DNA of 64,000 nt from CAZLQF01 sp964561545 (GCA_964561545.1 CAZLQF010000012.1:14427-78426), one strand, 5' to 3'. Positions 26,775 through 35,565 are shown, numbered from the stretch's first letter. Notes: generated by a model from the sequence alone, not told the origin. A program made the numbers and translations.

Positions 26775-27785
26775 ATGGCTGAAAATTCTTACAACGACCT
26801 GCTGAAGGCCATTCAAAAAGGCAACCCCGCCCCTGTTTATTTCCTTCATGGAGAGGAATCATATTACATTGATGTATTAACCGATGCTATTATCAATAAT
26901 ACGCTTGCTGAATCTGAGCGGGATTTTAACCTCAATATTCTATATGGTAAGGACGCTGACATTGACACCATCAAAAGTCTTGTGAACAAGTATCCGATGA
27001 TGGCTTCTCGCCAAGTGGTCGTTATCAAGGAAGCCCAGGAGCTTAAACAAATTGAATCACTGCTTAACTACGTTAAAAAACCGGTGAAAAGTACCGTCCT
27101 TATCATTGGCTATAAGCACAAAAAAATGGACAAGCGGACCAAATTCTATAAAACGCTTAAAGACCAGGAATCAGTACAGCTGTTTGAGAGCAAAAAGATC
27201 AGCGAACGAAAAATACGGTATTGGATTACTGAATACCTAAGTGAAAAAGGCTACCAAATTGACGAAAAGGCAGCCTACCTGCTAAGCGAATACCTTGGCA
27301 ATGACCTCAAGAAGATCACCAACGAGCTGGATAAGCTTTTACTGGATGATACCATCCAGGGCCAGATAAGCAGTGAACATATTGAAAAAAACATTGGCAT
27401 TAGTAAGGATTACAACGTTTTTGAGCTACAAAATGCCCTTGGCAAAAAAGATGTGGTAACCATCACCAAAATTCTCAATTACTACCGCGCGAATCCTAAG
27501 GCCAATCCATTGCCCATGATGACCACCATTTTGTTCAATTATTTCAGCAAATTGTTTGCCCTGCGGCATACCAAAGGCAGCCAAAAAGAAATTGGCAAAA
27601 GCCTGGGCATTCCCGATTTTGCCCTCAATGACCACCTAAAAGCAGCTAATAATTACGATAATAAGCTCGACCACGTGTTTGAAATCATCCACGATTTTGA
27701 CCTCCGAGCACGTGGTATCAACGATGGCGGAAATTCTGAGCCCGAGTTGATGAAAGAAATGGTATATAAGATTGTTTACCTTTAA
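26775..27785 (+). CDS. holA: DNA polymerase III subunit delta (HolA)
   Basis: The delta subunit is part of the clamp loader that opens and loads the sliding clamp. The 336-residue protein has the family start PAPVYFLHGEESYYIDVLTDAI, then MASRQVVVIKEAQEL, a domain III start (AAYLLSEYLGNDLKKITNELDKL, with NVFELQNALGKKD) and a helical C-terminal collar region. It has the full length for a Bacteroidota HolA and lacks an active P-loop, as expected. It is transcribed alone. Confidence 0.93.
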   Translation: MAENSYNDLLKAIQKGNPAPVYFLHGEESYYIDVLTDAIINNTLAESERDFNLNILYGKDADIDTIKSLVNKYPMMASRQVVVIKEAQELKQIESLLNYVKKPVKSTVLIIGYKHKKMDKRTKFYKTLKDQESVQLFESKKISERKIRYWITEYLSEKGYQIDEKAAYLLSEYLGNDLKKITNELDKLLLDDTIQGQISSEHIEKNIGISKDYNVFELQNALGKKDVVTITKILNYYRANPKANPLPMMTTILFNYFSKLFALRHTKGSQKEIGKSLGIPDFALNDHLKAANNYDNKLDHVFEIIHDFDLRARGINDGGNSEPELMKEMVYKIVYL

Positions 27786-27797
27786 GGTGGGTACCTA

Positions 27798-27971
27798 TTA
27801 ACAATTTTCAATTAGCAATGGAATAAGCAAACCGTCATTCCTTTCCTTAACCAGAACCTGTGAGCATTTGGTTTTAATTCCTTCCATTAACCAAAAGCAC
27901 ATATTCAGGAGCGACAGCACAAAAACCAACCGGAACCGCCATGCTGAAATTGATTCAGCTTCTGTATTCAT
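27798..27971 (-). CDS. Possible small membrane protein (57 residues)
   Basis: From the ATG at 27971 the frame encodes 57 residues with one hydrophobic segment (FRLVFVLSLLNMCFWLM) and a mixed C terminus. I do not recognise it. The support for a real gene is the promoter-like TATTTTTG 18 bases upstream on the same strand. Against it are the short length and the lack of a known family. The rest of the 27786-28233 gap shows nothing else. Confidence 0.28.
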   Translation of the reverse strand: MNTEAESISAWRFRLVFVLSLLNMCFWLMEGIKTKCSQVLVKERNDGLLIPLLIENC

Positions 27972-27988
27972 TTTATATAAATAAATAA

Positions 27989-27996
27989 CAAAAATA
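27989..27996 (-). promoter_or_regulatory. -7 promoter element upstream of the small 57-residue frame
   Basis: TATTTTTG on the minus strand matches TAnnTTTG. TTTT/TTTG lies 17-18 bases further upstream. Confidence 0.4.
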
Positions 27997-28233
27997 GGGG
28001 AAACAATAGCAAACAAAAGCTACCTATTACAGAATAAGTTGCGGGGTTAGGGATAGATGACAAAATATAACCACCAAGAACTATTAAAAATTTTCCTTGA
28101 TTGAAATACAGACTGATTAGGTACTAACGAATTTTATAGAAGGCTTACGATTTGATTTTCAAAAAGAAGATACGTTTGGATGTTAAGTAGATTGCTTCCT
28201 TACTTCGAAATGCAAGGATAAAAGCACCATTTG

Positions 28234-28320
28234 CGGAGGATGAGGGATTCGAACCCCCGGTCCGCTCGCACGGACAACGGTTTTCAAGACCGCCGCATTC
28301 GACCGCTCTGCCAATCCTCC
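28234..28320 (-). tRNA. tRNA-Ser (anticodon UGA)
   Basis: The minus strand folds as a class II tRNA. The acceptor stem is GGAGGAT paired with ATCCTCC (28314-28320 with 28235-28241). The anticodon loop is CTTGAAA with anticodon TGA. A long variable arm is closed by GTCCG/CGGAC, and the T arm contains GGTTCGAATCC. The discriminator is G and no CCA is encoded. The anticodon and the long variable arm together give serine (reads UCA and probably other UCN codons). Confidence 0.96.
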
Positions 28321-28324
28321 ACTG

Positions 28325-28356
28325 CAAAAGTAAACAGTTCTTAAACTTTGGCCAAA
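28325..28356 (-). promoter_or_regulatory. Bacteroidota-type promoter for tRNA-Ser
   Basis: TACTTTTG (28325-28332) is an exact -7 element, and TTTG (28353-28356) lies 20 bases upstream as the -33 element, both on the minus strand. The start of transcription would fall very close to the mature 5' end. Confidence 0.7.
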
Positions 28357-28411
28357 TTGGGTTTTAATGATTGAAAATTTTATTTTGGCCTGGCATTGGA
28401 GGCTGTTGGTG

Positions 28412-29356
28412 TTACTGATCCGGATCTACCTGCGGCAATTCTTCTTTTTGGTCTTTTTTTGCCATAATGATGCTTTTGTTCAATTCATAGCCAATAATTA
28501 GCACGATGGCAGTAATGTAGAGCCATATCATAAGGACAATAAGGGTTCCCAACGAGCCATAAAATTTATTGTATTGGCTAAAGTTCTCTACATAAAAAGC
28601 AAACCCATAAGATGAAATTAGGATGAGCAACGTAGCAAGAAAAGCCCCGGACGAGAACAAACTCAGGCGGCTTTCTTTATCACTACCAAAGAAATAAAGC
28701 AATGAAACTCCCATAAAGATAATTAAAAGAATGATGACAATCTGAAATAGCTTTAAGACCATTTTATTAACATCGTCCTCAAAAAGCTTTGTATCGAAAA
28801 GGTTGCTCAACAAAATTTCGCCACCGATGAAAATAACAATACCCAAAACCAGCAACGAGATAAGCACTAACATCAAGGCAAAAGAGGTAATCCAAAGCAG
28901 CCAAAAAGGACGCGTTTCAAAACGGTTAAAAGAATCAATTAGAGAATTAATACCATTGGTGGCAAAATAGACGGTAAATAAAAAACCAATGGACATAAGC
29001 CCTCCTCTTTGTGTTTCCAGGATATCTATAACGGTTGTTTCGATGGTTTTAAATGCACTGTTAGGCATAAGTTCCCGAAGCATGGCCATCACCTCTTGCG
29101 ACAGGTTCTCTACTGGAATATAAGGGATCAAAGTAAATAAAGAAATAAAGGCCGGAACCAGGGCAAGAAAGAAATTAAAAGCAATTGCAGAAGCCCTTAC
29201 TGACACATTTTCATTGACCAGTTGAGTGGTAAAAAATTTAACGACATAAAGGATAGGTATCCCTCCAAACCCGGGAATCACAATTTTCTTTAGTAAGTCA
29301 ATTAAGCCTCTGTATGGAGCAATCTTATTATATAAATATTCGTGAATCCGGTTCAT
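28412..29356 (-). CDS. YihY/virulence factor BrkB family membrane protein
   Basis: This 314-residue inner-membrane protein has six hydrophobic segments. It shows the family marks VRASAIAFNFFLALVPAFISLFTLIP near the N terminus, GGLMSIGFLFTVYFATNGINSL in the middle and YGSLGTLIVLMIWLYITAIVLIIGYELN near the end. Its function is not established; older RNase BN annotations are wrong. It is the last gene of the six-gene minus-strand unit, 6 bp after the thioesterase gene. Confidence 0.92.
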   Translation of the reverse strand: MNRIHEYLYNKIAPYRGLIDLLKKIVIPGFGGIPILYVVKFFTTQLVNENVSVRASAIAFNFFLALVPAFISLFTLIPYIPVENLSQEVMAMLRELMPNSAFKTIETTVIDILETQRGGLMSIGFLFTVYFATNGINSLIDSFNRFETRPFWLLWITSFALMLVLISLLVLGIVIFIGGEILLSNLFDTKLFEDDVNKMVLKLFQIVIILLIIFMGVSLLYFFGSDKESRLSLFSSGAFLATLLILISSYGFAFYVENFSQYNKFYGSLGTLIVLMIWLYITAIVLIIGYELNKSIIMAKKDQKEELPQVDPDQ

Positions 29357-29362
29357 GATCAG

Positions 29363-29764
29363 TTAAAAATAAGCCTTTAATTTTTCTTGCATCCATTTTG
29401 GCATTCTAGAAGGCTTTTGCTTGATAGTATCGTAAAATATAAGTTCAGTAAAGCCTTTATTTAACAATTCAGTTGCACGATAAATTTCATAGTTAAACTT
29501 AATCCTAACACCCGGCATTTCGGGAATGATGGTTTTGACGGTAAGAAGGTCATCATAAATGGCGGGTTTCAGATATTGGCATTGCATGTTCAATACAGGC
29601 AGATTAACACCACTATCTTCCAGTTCTTTATAGGAGAAATCAAGGTTCCGAAAAGCTTCTACCCGGCCAATCTCATAGTATTGCGCATAGTTGCCGTAGT
29701 AAGCATAACCCATCCGGTCTGTTTCGCTGTAACGTACCCTTATTTGTACATGATGTACATACAT
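29363..29764 (-). CDS. Acyl-CoA thioesterase, 4-hydroxybenzoyl-CoA thioesterase/YbgC-like hotdog fold
   Basis: The 133-residue protein is a single hotdog domain that hydrolyses acyl-CoA thioesters. The family motif is RVRYSETDRMGYAYYGNYAQYYEIGR, with the catalytic Asp in SETD. A conserved YEIYRA strand follows. The start codon overlaps the mltG stop by one base, so translation is coupled. The link with mltG, the cytochrome and YihY suggests a cell-envelope role, but the substrate is unknown. Confidence 0.9.
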   Translation of the reverse strand: MYVHHVQIRVRYSETDRMGYAYYGNYAQYYEIGRVEAFRNLDFSYKELEDSGVNLPVLNMQCQYLKPAIYDDLLTVKTIIPEMPGVRIKFNYEIYRATELLNKGFTELIFYDTIKQKPSRMPKWMQEKLKAYF

Positions 29765-30822
29765 TAGTAAATGTTTCTTTTATTCAAAGCTCTTTGGTAT
29801 TCGTTGGCTCGATTGATGTGCTCGCGCAGGGTTTTGGAAAAATGATGATAACCAGATAGATCCGCTTTGGCAGAGAAGTACATGTATTCATGGTCTTCAG
29901 CATTGAGGACGGCATCGATGGCTTGGATCTGGGGAACAACGATGGGACCTGGCGGCAATCCTTTATTCTGATACGTGTTGTAAGGAGATTGAATGGTTTT
30001 ATCCTTATTATATATCCGGTTGACCTCTTCCCGATCTTCTACCAAATACTTGAGGGTCGGATCAGCTTGAAGTTTCCATCCTCTTTTTAACCTATTCAAA
30101 TAAACTCCAGCAATCGTAGGCCACTCTTCTTGTTTATTGCTTTCTTCCTGCACAATTGAAGCCAGAATAATTACCTCTCGCTTGGTTAGGTTAATTGCAT
30201 CAGCCTTTTTTATTCTTTCCTGGGTCCAGAATTTTTGATATTCCGTGTGCATTCGGTTATAAAACTCCCTTGCTGAAGTATTCCAATAGAATTTGTAAGT
30301 ATTGGGAATAATCATGGCAAGAAAATCTTCTGTATTGAAACCAAATTTATCTACATAATTAGAATCATTGGCCAATTTTAAAACTTTCGAGGAATCTGCT
30401 TCAAGGTGAGAACCCGTTAAACCTGCTAATTCAGGTTTATACCGAATTCTATGGATGGTGAATTTAATAGGCTTTTGCTTACCTGAACGCAGTAATTCAA
30501 CCAATTCTTTATGGCTCATACCATCTTTGATGGCATAACGACCCGGATTGATATGATTGAGATACTTCATCCATTTAGCGACCATTGTAAATGCCGAAGT
30601 ATCGGCTATAAGGTTATTTTGGTACAGCTTGCTTTTAACATCATTGTAATCAGCTTCTGAGGGTATATAAAAATCAACTTGTTGCCGAGGTAGATCAACC
30701 GATGGGCCAAAAACTTTTTGATAGGTTTGGTAAGCCCAATAACCTCCTCCAGTAATTGCTAGTAAAAGGATCGCTACCAATAAAATTTTCCAATTTAAAA
30801 TACGCCTGCCACGGTTTCCCAT
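29764..30822 (-). CDS. mltG: Endolytic transglycosylase MltG
   Basis: MltG is an inner-membrane enzyme that cuts growing glycan strands of peptidoglycan and ends their elongation. The 352-residue protein has a basic N terminus, one membrane segment (WKILLVAILLLAITGGGYWA), and a periplasmic YceG domain. The catalytic region is LASIVQEESNKQEEWPTIAGVYLNRL, with Glu in QEES, followed by LQADPTLKY and YNTYQNKGLPPGPI. It has full family length. It lies 21 bp after the cytochrome gene and overlaps the thioesterase gene. Confidence 0.95.
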   Translation of the reverse strand: MGNRGRRILNWKILLVAILLLAITGGGYWAYQTYQKVFGPSVDLPRQQVDFYIPSEADYNDVKSKLYQNNLIADTSAFTMVAKWMKYLNHINPGRYAIKDGMSHKELVELLRSGKQKPIKFTIHRIRYKPELAGLTGSHLEADSSKVLKLANDSNYVDKFGFNTEDFLAMIIPNTYKFYWNTSAREFYNRMHTEYQKFWTQERIKKADAINLTKREVIILASIVQEESNKQEEWPTIAGVYLNRLKRGWKLQADPTLKYLVEDREEVNRIYNKDKTIQSPYNTYQNKGLPPGPIVVPQIQAIDAVLNAEDHEYMYFSAKADLSGYHHFSKTLREHINRANEYQRALNKRNIY

Positions 30823-30843
30823 AAATAAATGGTGGTTCTTAGT

Positions 30844-32853
30844 TTAACTGTTGGATGCTGATTGAAACTTTTGTAAAAGTTGTCTGGCTTGAGGCCTTTG
30901 ATCCGGATATTTCTGAATGATCATTTTTAGTTTGTTAATGGCTGCTTGCTGACGTTTGGTGGCATACAAAACTTTGGCCATGTTTAATGCTGCAGCGCCA
31001 TAATCAGGTTTTAAGTTCATTGCTTGCTGAATATGTTCTTCGGCCTTGGCTAATTGTCTATTATTTAAGTAAATTAAAGCAAGGTTGTTATGGACCATTG
31101 GATTTTTTGGATTTTCTTTTAAAACGAATTTAAATTCTTTTTCAGCATTGCTTAAAGCTTTTTGCTTAAGATATAGGTTCCCAAGTTTTTTATGAAAATT
31201 CAAGTTGTAAGGTTTTTGAGCAATGGCCTTTTGGTAAAATGCAATGGCTTTTTGGGCCCGCCCAATATGGTCAAAGGCCTGCCCTATCCGGTAATTGGGC
31301 ATGGCTTCACTAAATTCGGTGATGCCTTGATTGTTAACAAATTGTACAAGGCGGTTCCAATCTTCTTTAAGGTAATAATAGTGTACCCATTCTTGCTTCA
31401 CTGAATCTGGCGGCAATTGTTGTAAGTAATTGAAAGCCGAATCCAGCAAGTGGGATCTAGCTTCGAATTTTTCATAAAAATACAAGTAGGCGCGACCTAC
31501 GGTTTCATAGCTTGGATCAGGATTGTTGTAGCTTTTGAGTTTGGTAATTTCAAGGTTTTGGTAAGTTTCACGGTCAAGCTCGACCGTATCATCATCCGGG
31601 ATGTCGATTTTATGATCGCTAATGCTTACATGCGGGATGTCCAATGTTTTTGATTTTTGCATGTGACATTCCGTGCAATTGTTGTCATTGATACTTATCC
31701 GTTCACTCAAGGGCTTGGCACATTTAACAAGCTCATCTTCCTTTTCTTTCTTATGGCATGATTGGCAGGTTTTGTTAAAGTATTGGCTGGATGTTGATTC
31801 AACACTTTTATGGGGATTATGGCAAGTTATACAGTTAAGTGGTTCGAAAGTTTGATGATCTTGGGTGGATTTGAAGCATTTGCTTTGCTGCAATCTTTCA
31901 GAATGGGAAGCCATGATGAAGGCATCTTCTTTTTTGTAAACGGGACGAAACACATCCATTACACTTGATAAGTTCATGCCGGGTTTAAAATCAAAAAAAG
32001 ACTTGCCTTCCTTGAGAACCGCATTGCCTTGAAGGTGGCATCGCTGGCATACGTCATTTTTTAATTGGTTGGGCAATTTAGATGGATTCACGATGGTATG
32101 ATCCGTCCCGTTCTCAGTGTCAACAATATTGCCGGCTTGTTTTTCCTTAACATGAAGTTCCCCGGGACCGTGGCACCTTTCACAATCAATGCCCGATGGC
32201 ACATGGCTAAACTTATTTTTAGAGCTGCTTTCAAAATCCGGGTAAGCATTATGGCAACTCATACATTCAATACCTATTGGACGTGTAAATCTTGAATTGT
32301 TGCCAAGCTCATAGCCCGGTGGTAGATCCCATTGCTCTTCTTGGGTGTAAAAAGTAAATGGGGCTTGGTAGATGTACCCATTCACCGCATACATATGGGA
32401 GTTGGTATGCTGTCCCGAGCCTATGATGTAATCTATTTGTTCCACTCTTTTAAAGGTGGTATCACCCTGCCCATTTACTTTGAATTCCTTGACATATAGA
32501 TCATTTTCCTTCCAAAATGGCTTGTAATAAAGGTTTTTAAAGGAATCGTAAACCAGTTGATGGCCATCAAATCTTCCGGCACTTTTAGCTTTATGGGCCG
32601 TATCAAAAGATTGGCCCATACCGGTCTTTTTAAAACTTTGGTATTTGTCTTCGTGGCATTGTCGGCATTTCTGCATACCCACATAATCAATAGTGTCATG
32701 CAAGTTTTTAAATTGGCTGGCCCTTTCTATTTGTTGATTTTCAGATTGCTCTGTTTTTTGAGGATCATTAGAGCCACATCGCAGGCCTATTGCAACCATT
32801 GTGATCAAGCCAATGGTATAAAAAACAATATATCCAGCTTTTGCTCCCTTCAT
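30844..32853 (-). CDS. Seven-heme c-type cytochrome with C-terminal TPR domain
   Basis: The 669-residue protein has one N-terminal hydrophobic segment (export signal or anchor) and seven CxxCH heme sites: CRQCH, CMSCH, CERCH, CQRCH, CITCH, CQSCH and CTECH. These are spread over about residues 60-400 in the style of cytochrome c554-like proteins. The last ~170 residues are TPR units (AIAFYQKAIAQKPYNLNFHKKLGNLYLKQ, NAEKEFKFVLKENPKNPMVHNNLALIYLN). It should be periplasmic and move electrons, or act as a reductase, with the TPR part holding a partner. No partner oxidoreductase or quinol enzyme is adjacent; it sits inside a unit with RqcH-like and MltG genes. The electron donor and acceptor are unknown. 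Confidence 0.9.
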   Translation of the reverse strand: MKGAKAGYIVFYTIGLITMVAIGLRCGSNDPQKTEQSENQQIERASQFKNLHDTIDYVGMQKCRQCHEDKYQSFKKTGMGQSFDTAHKAKSAGRFDGHQLVYDSFKNLYYKPFWKENDLYVKEFKVNGQGDTTFKRVEQIDYIIGSGQHTNSHMYAVNGYIYQAPFTFYTQEEQWDLPPGYELGNNSRFTRPIGIECMSCHNAYPDFESSSKNKFSHVPSGIDCERCHGPGELHVKEKQAGNIVDTENGTDHTIVNPSKLPNQLKNDVCQRCHLQGNAVLKEGKSFFDFKPGMNLSSVMDVFRPVYKKEDAFIMASHSERLQQSKCFKSTQDHQTFEPLNCITCHNPHKSVESTSSQYFNKTCQSCHKKEKEDELVKCAKPLSERISINDNNCTECHMQKSKTLDIPHVSISDHKIDIPDDDTVELDRETYQNLEITKLKSYNNPDPSYETVGRAYLYFYEKFEARSHLLDSAFNYLQQLPPDSVKQEWVHYYYLKEDWNRLVQFVNNQGITEFSEAMPNYRIGQAFDHIGRAQKAIAFYQKAIAQKPYNLNFHKKLGNLYLKQKALSNAEKEFKFVLKENPKNPMVHNNLALIYLNNRQLAKAEEHIQQAMNLKPDYGAAALNMAKVLYATKRQQAAINKLKMIIQKYPDQRPQARQLLQKFQSASNS

Positions 32854-32859
32854 GCGATT

Positions 32860-34473
32860 TTAGTGCGCTTCAGCCCATTGTTGAGGTTCTGCTAATAACA
32901 CTTCTTCAAATTTATAGTTTACTTGGCCAGGATCTGCACCTCTTGGCTTCCAAACATGCTTGCGCAAGGTATAAAGTATTGGGCACATGGCCTCGCCTTT
33001 TCCCTTAGAATAATAAGCGGCCAGCTGGGCAGCTTTTTCAATAATTTCCTTTGGGTAGTGTTCGCTACCTTTGTTTTTAACAATGACATGGGATCCATGT
33101 TGATCCTTGGCATGTAACCAAAGATCTTTTTTAGAACCATATTTAAAGGTAACCTCATCATTACTTTTGGCTCCCTTGCCTACAAGTATTTTGTAGTCAT
33201 TCCATGTAAATTGCCTGTAAGGCGTTGATGGTTGCTCTTTGAGCTTTTTATTTCGGGAAGTTTTTAGCTGCGATTTTATATCATTAAGTACTTTTAGGCT
33301 TGATGCATTGTCAACTTCATCGATCAAATACTCTACGCGCTCCATTTCTTGTTGGTAATGATTAATCTTTTCTTCCAGTTTTTCAAGCTCTATGCCTTGG
33401 TTCTTGGATTTTTTGTAAAACCGTTCTGCATTTTCTTGGGGGCTTAGCTCGCGTTTTAAAGGAATTTTAACAGGTTTTCCCGAATAAAAGTCGTTGAACG
33501 CTACTTCAGTAGATCCGGATTCAATTTCATGTAGATGCGCCATAATAAGGTCTCCCATGGTCCGGTAATCCTGATCGTTCATGAGTTTATCCAACCGTTG
33601 CTCCGAGGATTTCAGGGATTTCTGCAGATTTTTCCTTTGGTTTTTAAGGTTTTGTAAAATTTGCTCGCGTTCCTTAAGTAAATTCAGGTTTTTTAAATAG
33701 GCCTTCGCATAAGCTGCAAGGGCATCCTCTGCTAATGAGAACCTGTTAAGGATAGTGCCTTTTTCAAGAACGGTTAATTTTATTGAAGGATCGTATTTAT
33801 GCGCATAATCGGGATCATCGGCCAATAAAAATTCCTTTTTGTTCAATTGATCAAGTAGTTGCTGAATTAATTGCCATTGCTGATCAGGTTGCAATTCCGC
33901 AATACCATAATTTTCAAGCCAATGATAAAAATCTTTTGTAAATGCTGGAAACAAGGTTTTGGTGGCGGTTTTTACTTCATGGCCATTTTGAAGTAATTGG
34001 TAAAAATGCTCATAAGATTGATCACTTGATTGATGATAAGCTGAGAATAATTTATCATGATCACCTTTGAATTGTTGCTTAATCATTTTTAAGGGTTGTT
34101 CACTATTAAAATGAATGATATTGGCATGGCCTCCATAGAGTTTAAAAACGAGCCTTTGGTCATTGTCCAGAATCATATAAAAGCTTCGGTCATTGTCAAA
34201 CATGTTGACTTCGTAAACCTTAAGTTGGTATAGCGCTTGAAATTGCTGGATGATGTTCTTGTTGGGTTTGTGTTTTTGACTCCAAAACACAAATGATCGG
34301 TAAGATCCTGCAAAAAAGGTTAGAGATCTTAAAGTGTCATTGCGTTGAAATTGAAAAATGAATTCTTGCTTACTTTGGCTAAAGCAGTCCACCAAAATAC
34401 TACCTTCAATGAAATTCCGGATCTCACTTATCAAGTGTTTTACCACATAAAAATTATTGGATAAGTCATCCAT
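32860..34473 (-). CDS. rqcH: RqcH-like protein (NFACT family, ribosome-associated quality control)
   Basis: RqcH binds stalled 50S subunits and adds C-terminal alanine tails to the stuck nascent chain. The 537-residue protein has an N-terminal NFACT-N half. In it, FDNDRSFYMIL (Asp95-Arg96) and YGGHANIIH line up with the DR motif (Asp97-Arg98 in B. subtilis RqcH) and the MGRHSNII stretch needed for activity. A coiled coil follows (about 250-380), then the C-terminal NFACT-R domain (ILVGKGAKSNDEVTFKYG, DLWLHAKDQHGSHVIV). So both tRNA- and ribosome-binding parts are present. It starts 2 bp after the metallo-hydrolase gene. The name rests on motif reading; the group is often annotated only as DUF814. 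Confidence 0.88.
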   Translation of the reverse strand: MDDLSNNFYVVKHLISEIRNFIEGSILVDCFSQSKQEFIFQFQRNDTLRSLTFFAGSYRSFVFWSQKHKPNKNIIQQFQALYQLKVYEVNMFDNDRSFYMILDNDQRLVFKLYGGHANIIHFNSEQPLKMIKQQFKGDHDKLFSAYHQSSDQSYEHFYQLLQNGHEVKTATKTLFPAFTKDFYHWLENYGIAELQPDQQWQLIQQLLDQLNKKEFLLADDPDYAHKYDPSIKLTVLEKGTILNRFSLAEDALAAYAKAYLKNLNLLKEREQILQNLKNQRKNLQKSLKSSEQRLDKLMNDQDYRTMGDLIMAHLHEIESGSTEVAFNDFYSGKPVKIPLKRELSPQENAERFYKKSKNQGIELEKLEEKINHYQQEMERVEYLIDEVDNASSLKVLNDIKSQLKTSRNKKLKEQPSTPYRQFTWNDYKILVGKGAKSNDEVTFKYGSKKDLWLHAKDQHGSHVIVKNKGSEHYPKEIIEKAAQLAAYYSKGKGEAMCPILYTLRKHVWKPRGADPGQVNYKFEEVLLAEPQQWAEAH

Positions 34474-34475
34474 GC

Positions 34476-35243
34476 TTATTTCATTTGAATTTTTAGCCCA
34501 TCGTAGGCCAAATGGATATTTTCAGGCAGGTCCTGCTCCTCAACTTCGTCATGGGTACCCAACTGATGAGAGATATGGGTTAAATAAGCTTTTTCGGGAT
34601 TGATGGCTTGGATGTGGTCAATGGCTTCCTGAAGATTAAAATGAGAGAGGTGCTCTTCTTTTCTAAGGGCGTTTAAAACAATAACCTTAGAGCCTTTAAT
34701 CTTTTGGATTTCCTCAGGTGGTATGTAGCTAGCATCTGTAATATAGGTGAAGTCACCTATTCTAAAGCCAAAAACCGGTAAACGGTAATGATAAACCAAA
34801 ATAGGAATGAAATGGACCCCGAAAATATTGAAAGGCTGGTTATCAATGGTTTGAAGATCAACTTCAGGCACACCCGGATATTTTTCACCATAGAACATGT
34901 ACTCATAAGCATTCTTCAATCTTTTTTGAACTTCCTGGGTGGCATAAATGGGTATATCTTTTTTTTGAAGAAAATAATAAGGCCTTATATCATCCAATCC
35001 TGCGGTGTGATCTTTGTGTTCATGGGTAAATACAACAGCATCAAGGCTTTCTATTTGCTCTCTTAACATTTGCATTCTGAAATCAGGCCCAGTATCTACG
35101 ACAATACTTCTATCGTTTACGTTTAAATGAATTGATGTTCTAAGCCGCTTATCCTTTAAATTAGTGGATTTACATACCTTACAATGACAACCTATTACCG
35201 GTACTCCTTGGGATGTTCCTGTCCCTAAAAACTTTATTTCCAA
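34476..35243 (-). CDS. PhnP-like MBL-fold metallo-hydrolase (TTG start)
   Basis: The 255-residue protein has a metallo-beta-lactamase fold of the PhnP/RNase Z-like group. It starts EIKFLGTGTSQGVPVIGCHCKVC, which includes a cysteine zinc site, and has FTHEHKDHTAGLDDIRPYYF as the metal-binding core, VDTGPDFR, and YLTHISHQLGTHDEVE near the end. It is probably a phosphodiesterase; the substrate is unknown. The only start that keeps the first strand is a TTG at 35243, because an in-frame TAA lies just upstream. A promoter 27 bases away supports this. It is the first gene of the six-gene unit ending with YihY. Confidence 0.88.
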   Translation of the reverse strand: MEIKFLGTGTSQGVPVIGCHCKVCKSTNLKDKRLRTSIHLNVNDRSIVVDTGPDFRMQMLREQIESLDAVVFTHEHKDHTAGLDDIRPYYFLQKKDIPIYATQEVQKRLKNAYEYMFYGEKYPGVPEVDLQTIDNQPFNIFGVHFIPILVYHYRLPVFGFRIGDFTYITDASYIPPEEIQKIKGSKVIVLNALRKEEHLSHFNLQEAIDHIQAINPEKAYLTHISHQLGTHDEVEEQDLPENIHLAYDGLKIQMK

Positions 35244-35269
35244 ATTTTTGTTTTTTGGTTATTGAAAAA

Positions 35270-35300
35270 CAAATTTACCATCAAGCCAAGAAGCCACCAA
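35270..35300 (-). promoter_or_regulatory. Bacteroidota-type promoter for the six-gene unit 35243-28412
   Basis: TAAATTTG (35270-35277) is an exact -7 element, with TTG (35298-35300) 20 bases upstream, on the minus strand. The leader to the TTG start would be about 20 bases. Confidence 0.6.
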
Positions 35301-35423
35301 TTAATTAAGTTGTTAAAACACTATTTCTTGGCACCAAACAATTAGTGAGTTAATTAAAATATTAGAAAATAAACTTTTATAAAAAAAATCAGAATTTACT
35401 AGCTTTATAGCTTGTCTTTCTAA

Positions 35424-35431
35424 TATCTTTG
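35424..35431 (+). promoter_or_regulatory. -7 promoter element for the 74-residue gene
   Basis: TATCTTTG matches TAnnTTTG. No clear -33 element. The transcript would have a leader of about 130 bases holding the hairpin at 35447-35474. Confidence 0.42.
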
Positions 35432-35446
35432 TTAGTTTTGAAACCA

Positions 35447-35474
35447 TAAGGTTGACTTTATTTTATCAACCTTA
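35447..35474 (+). promoter_or_regulatory. Hairpin near the 5' end of the leader of the 74-residue gene
   Basis: TAAGGTTGA (35447-35455) pairs perfectly with TCAACCTTA (35466-35474) around a 10-base AT-rich loop. It lies about 10-40 bases after the predicted transcription start. A T-rich patch follows at 35482-35488, so it could act as an attenuator, an RNA stabiliser or a binding site. Confidence 0.5.
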
Positions 35475-35565
35475 AGGGAATTTTTTAAGGGGATAACTAC
35501 CCGTGATGTGCTTAGTTAAATGGGATTTAACTAATGTTTGTTTAATCATTAAAAAATGTAGAGGC

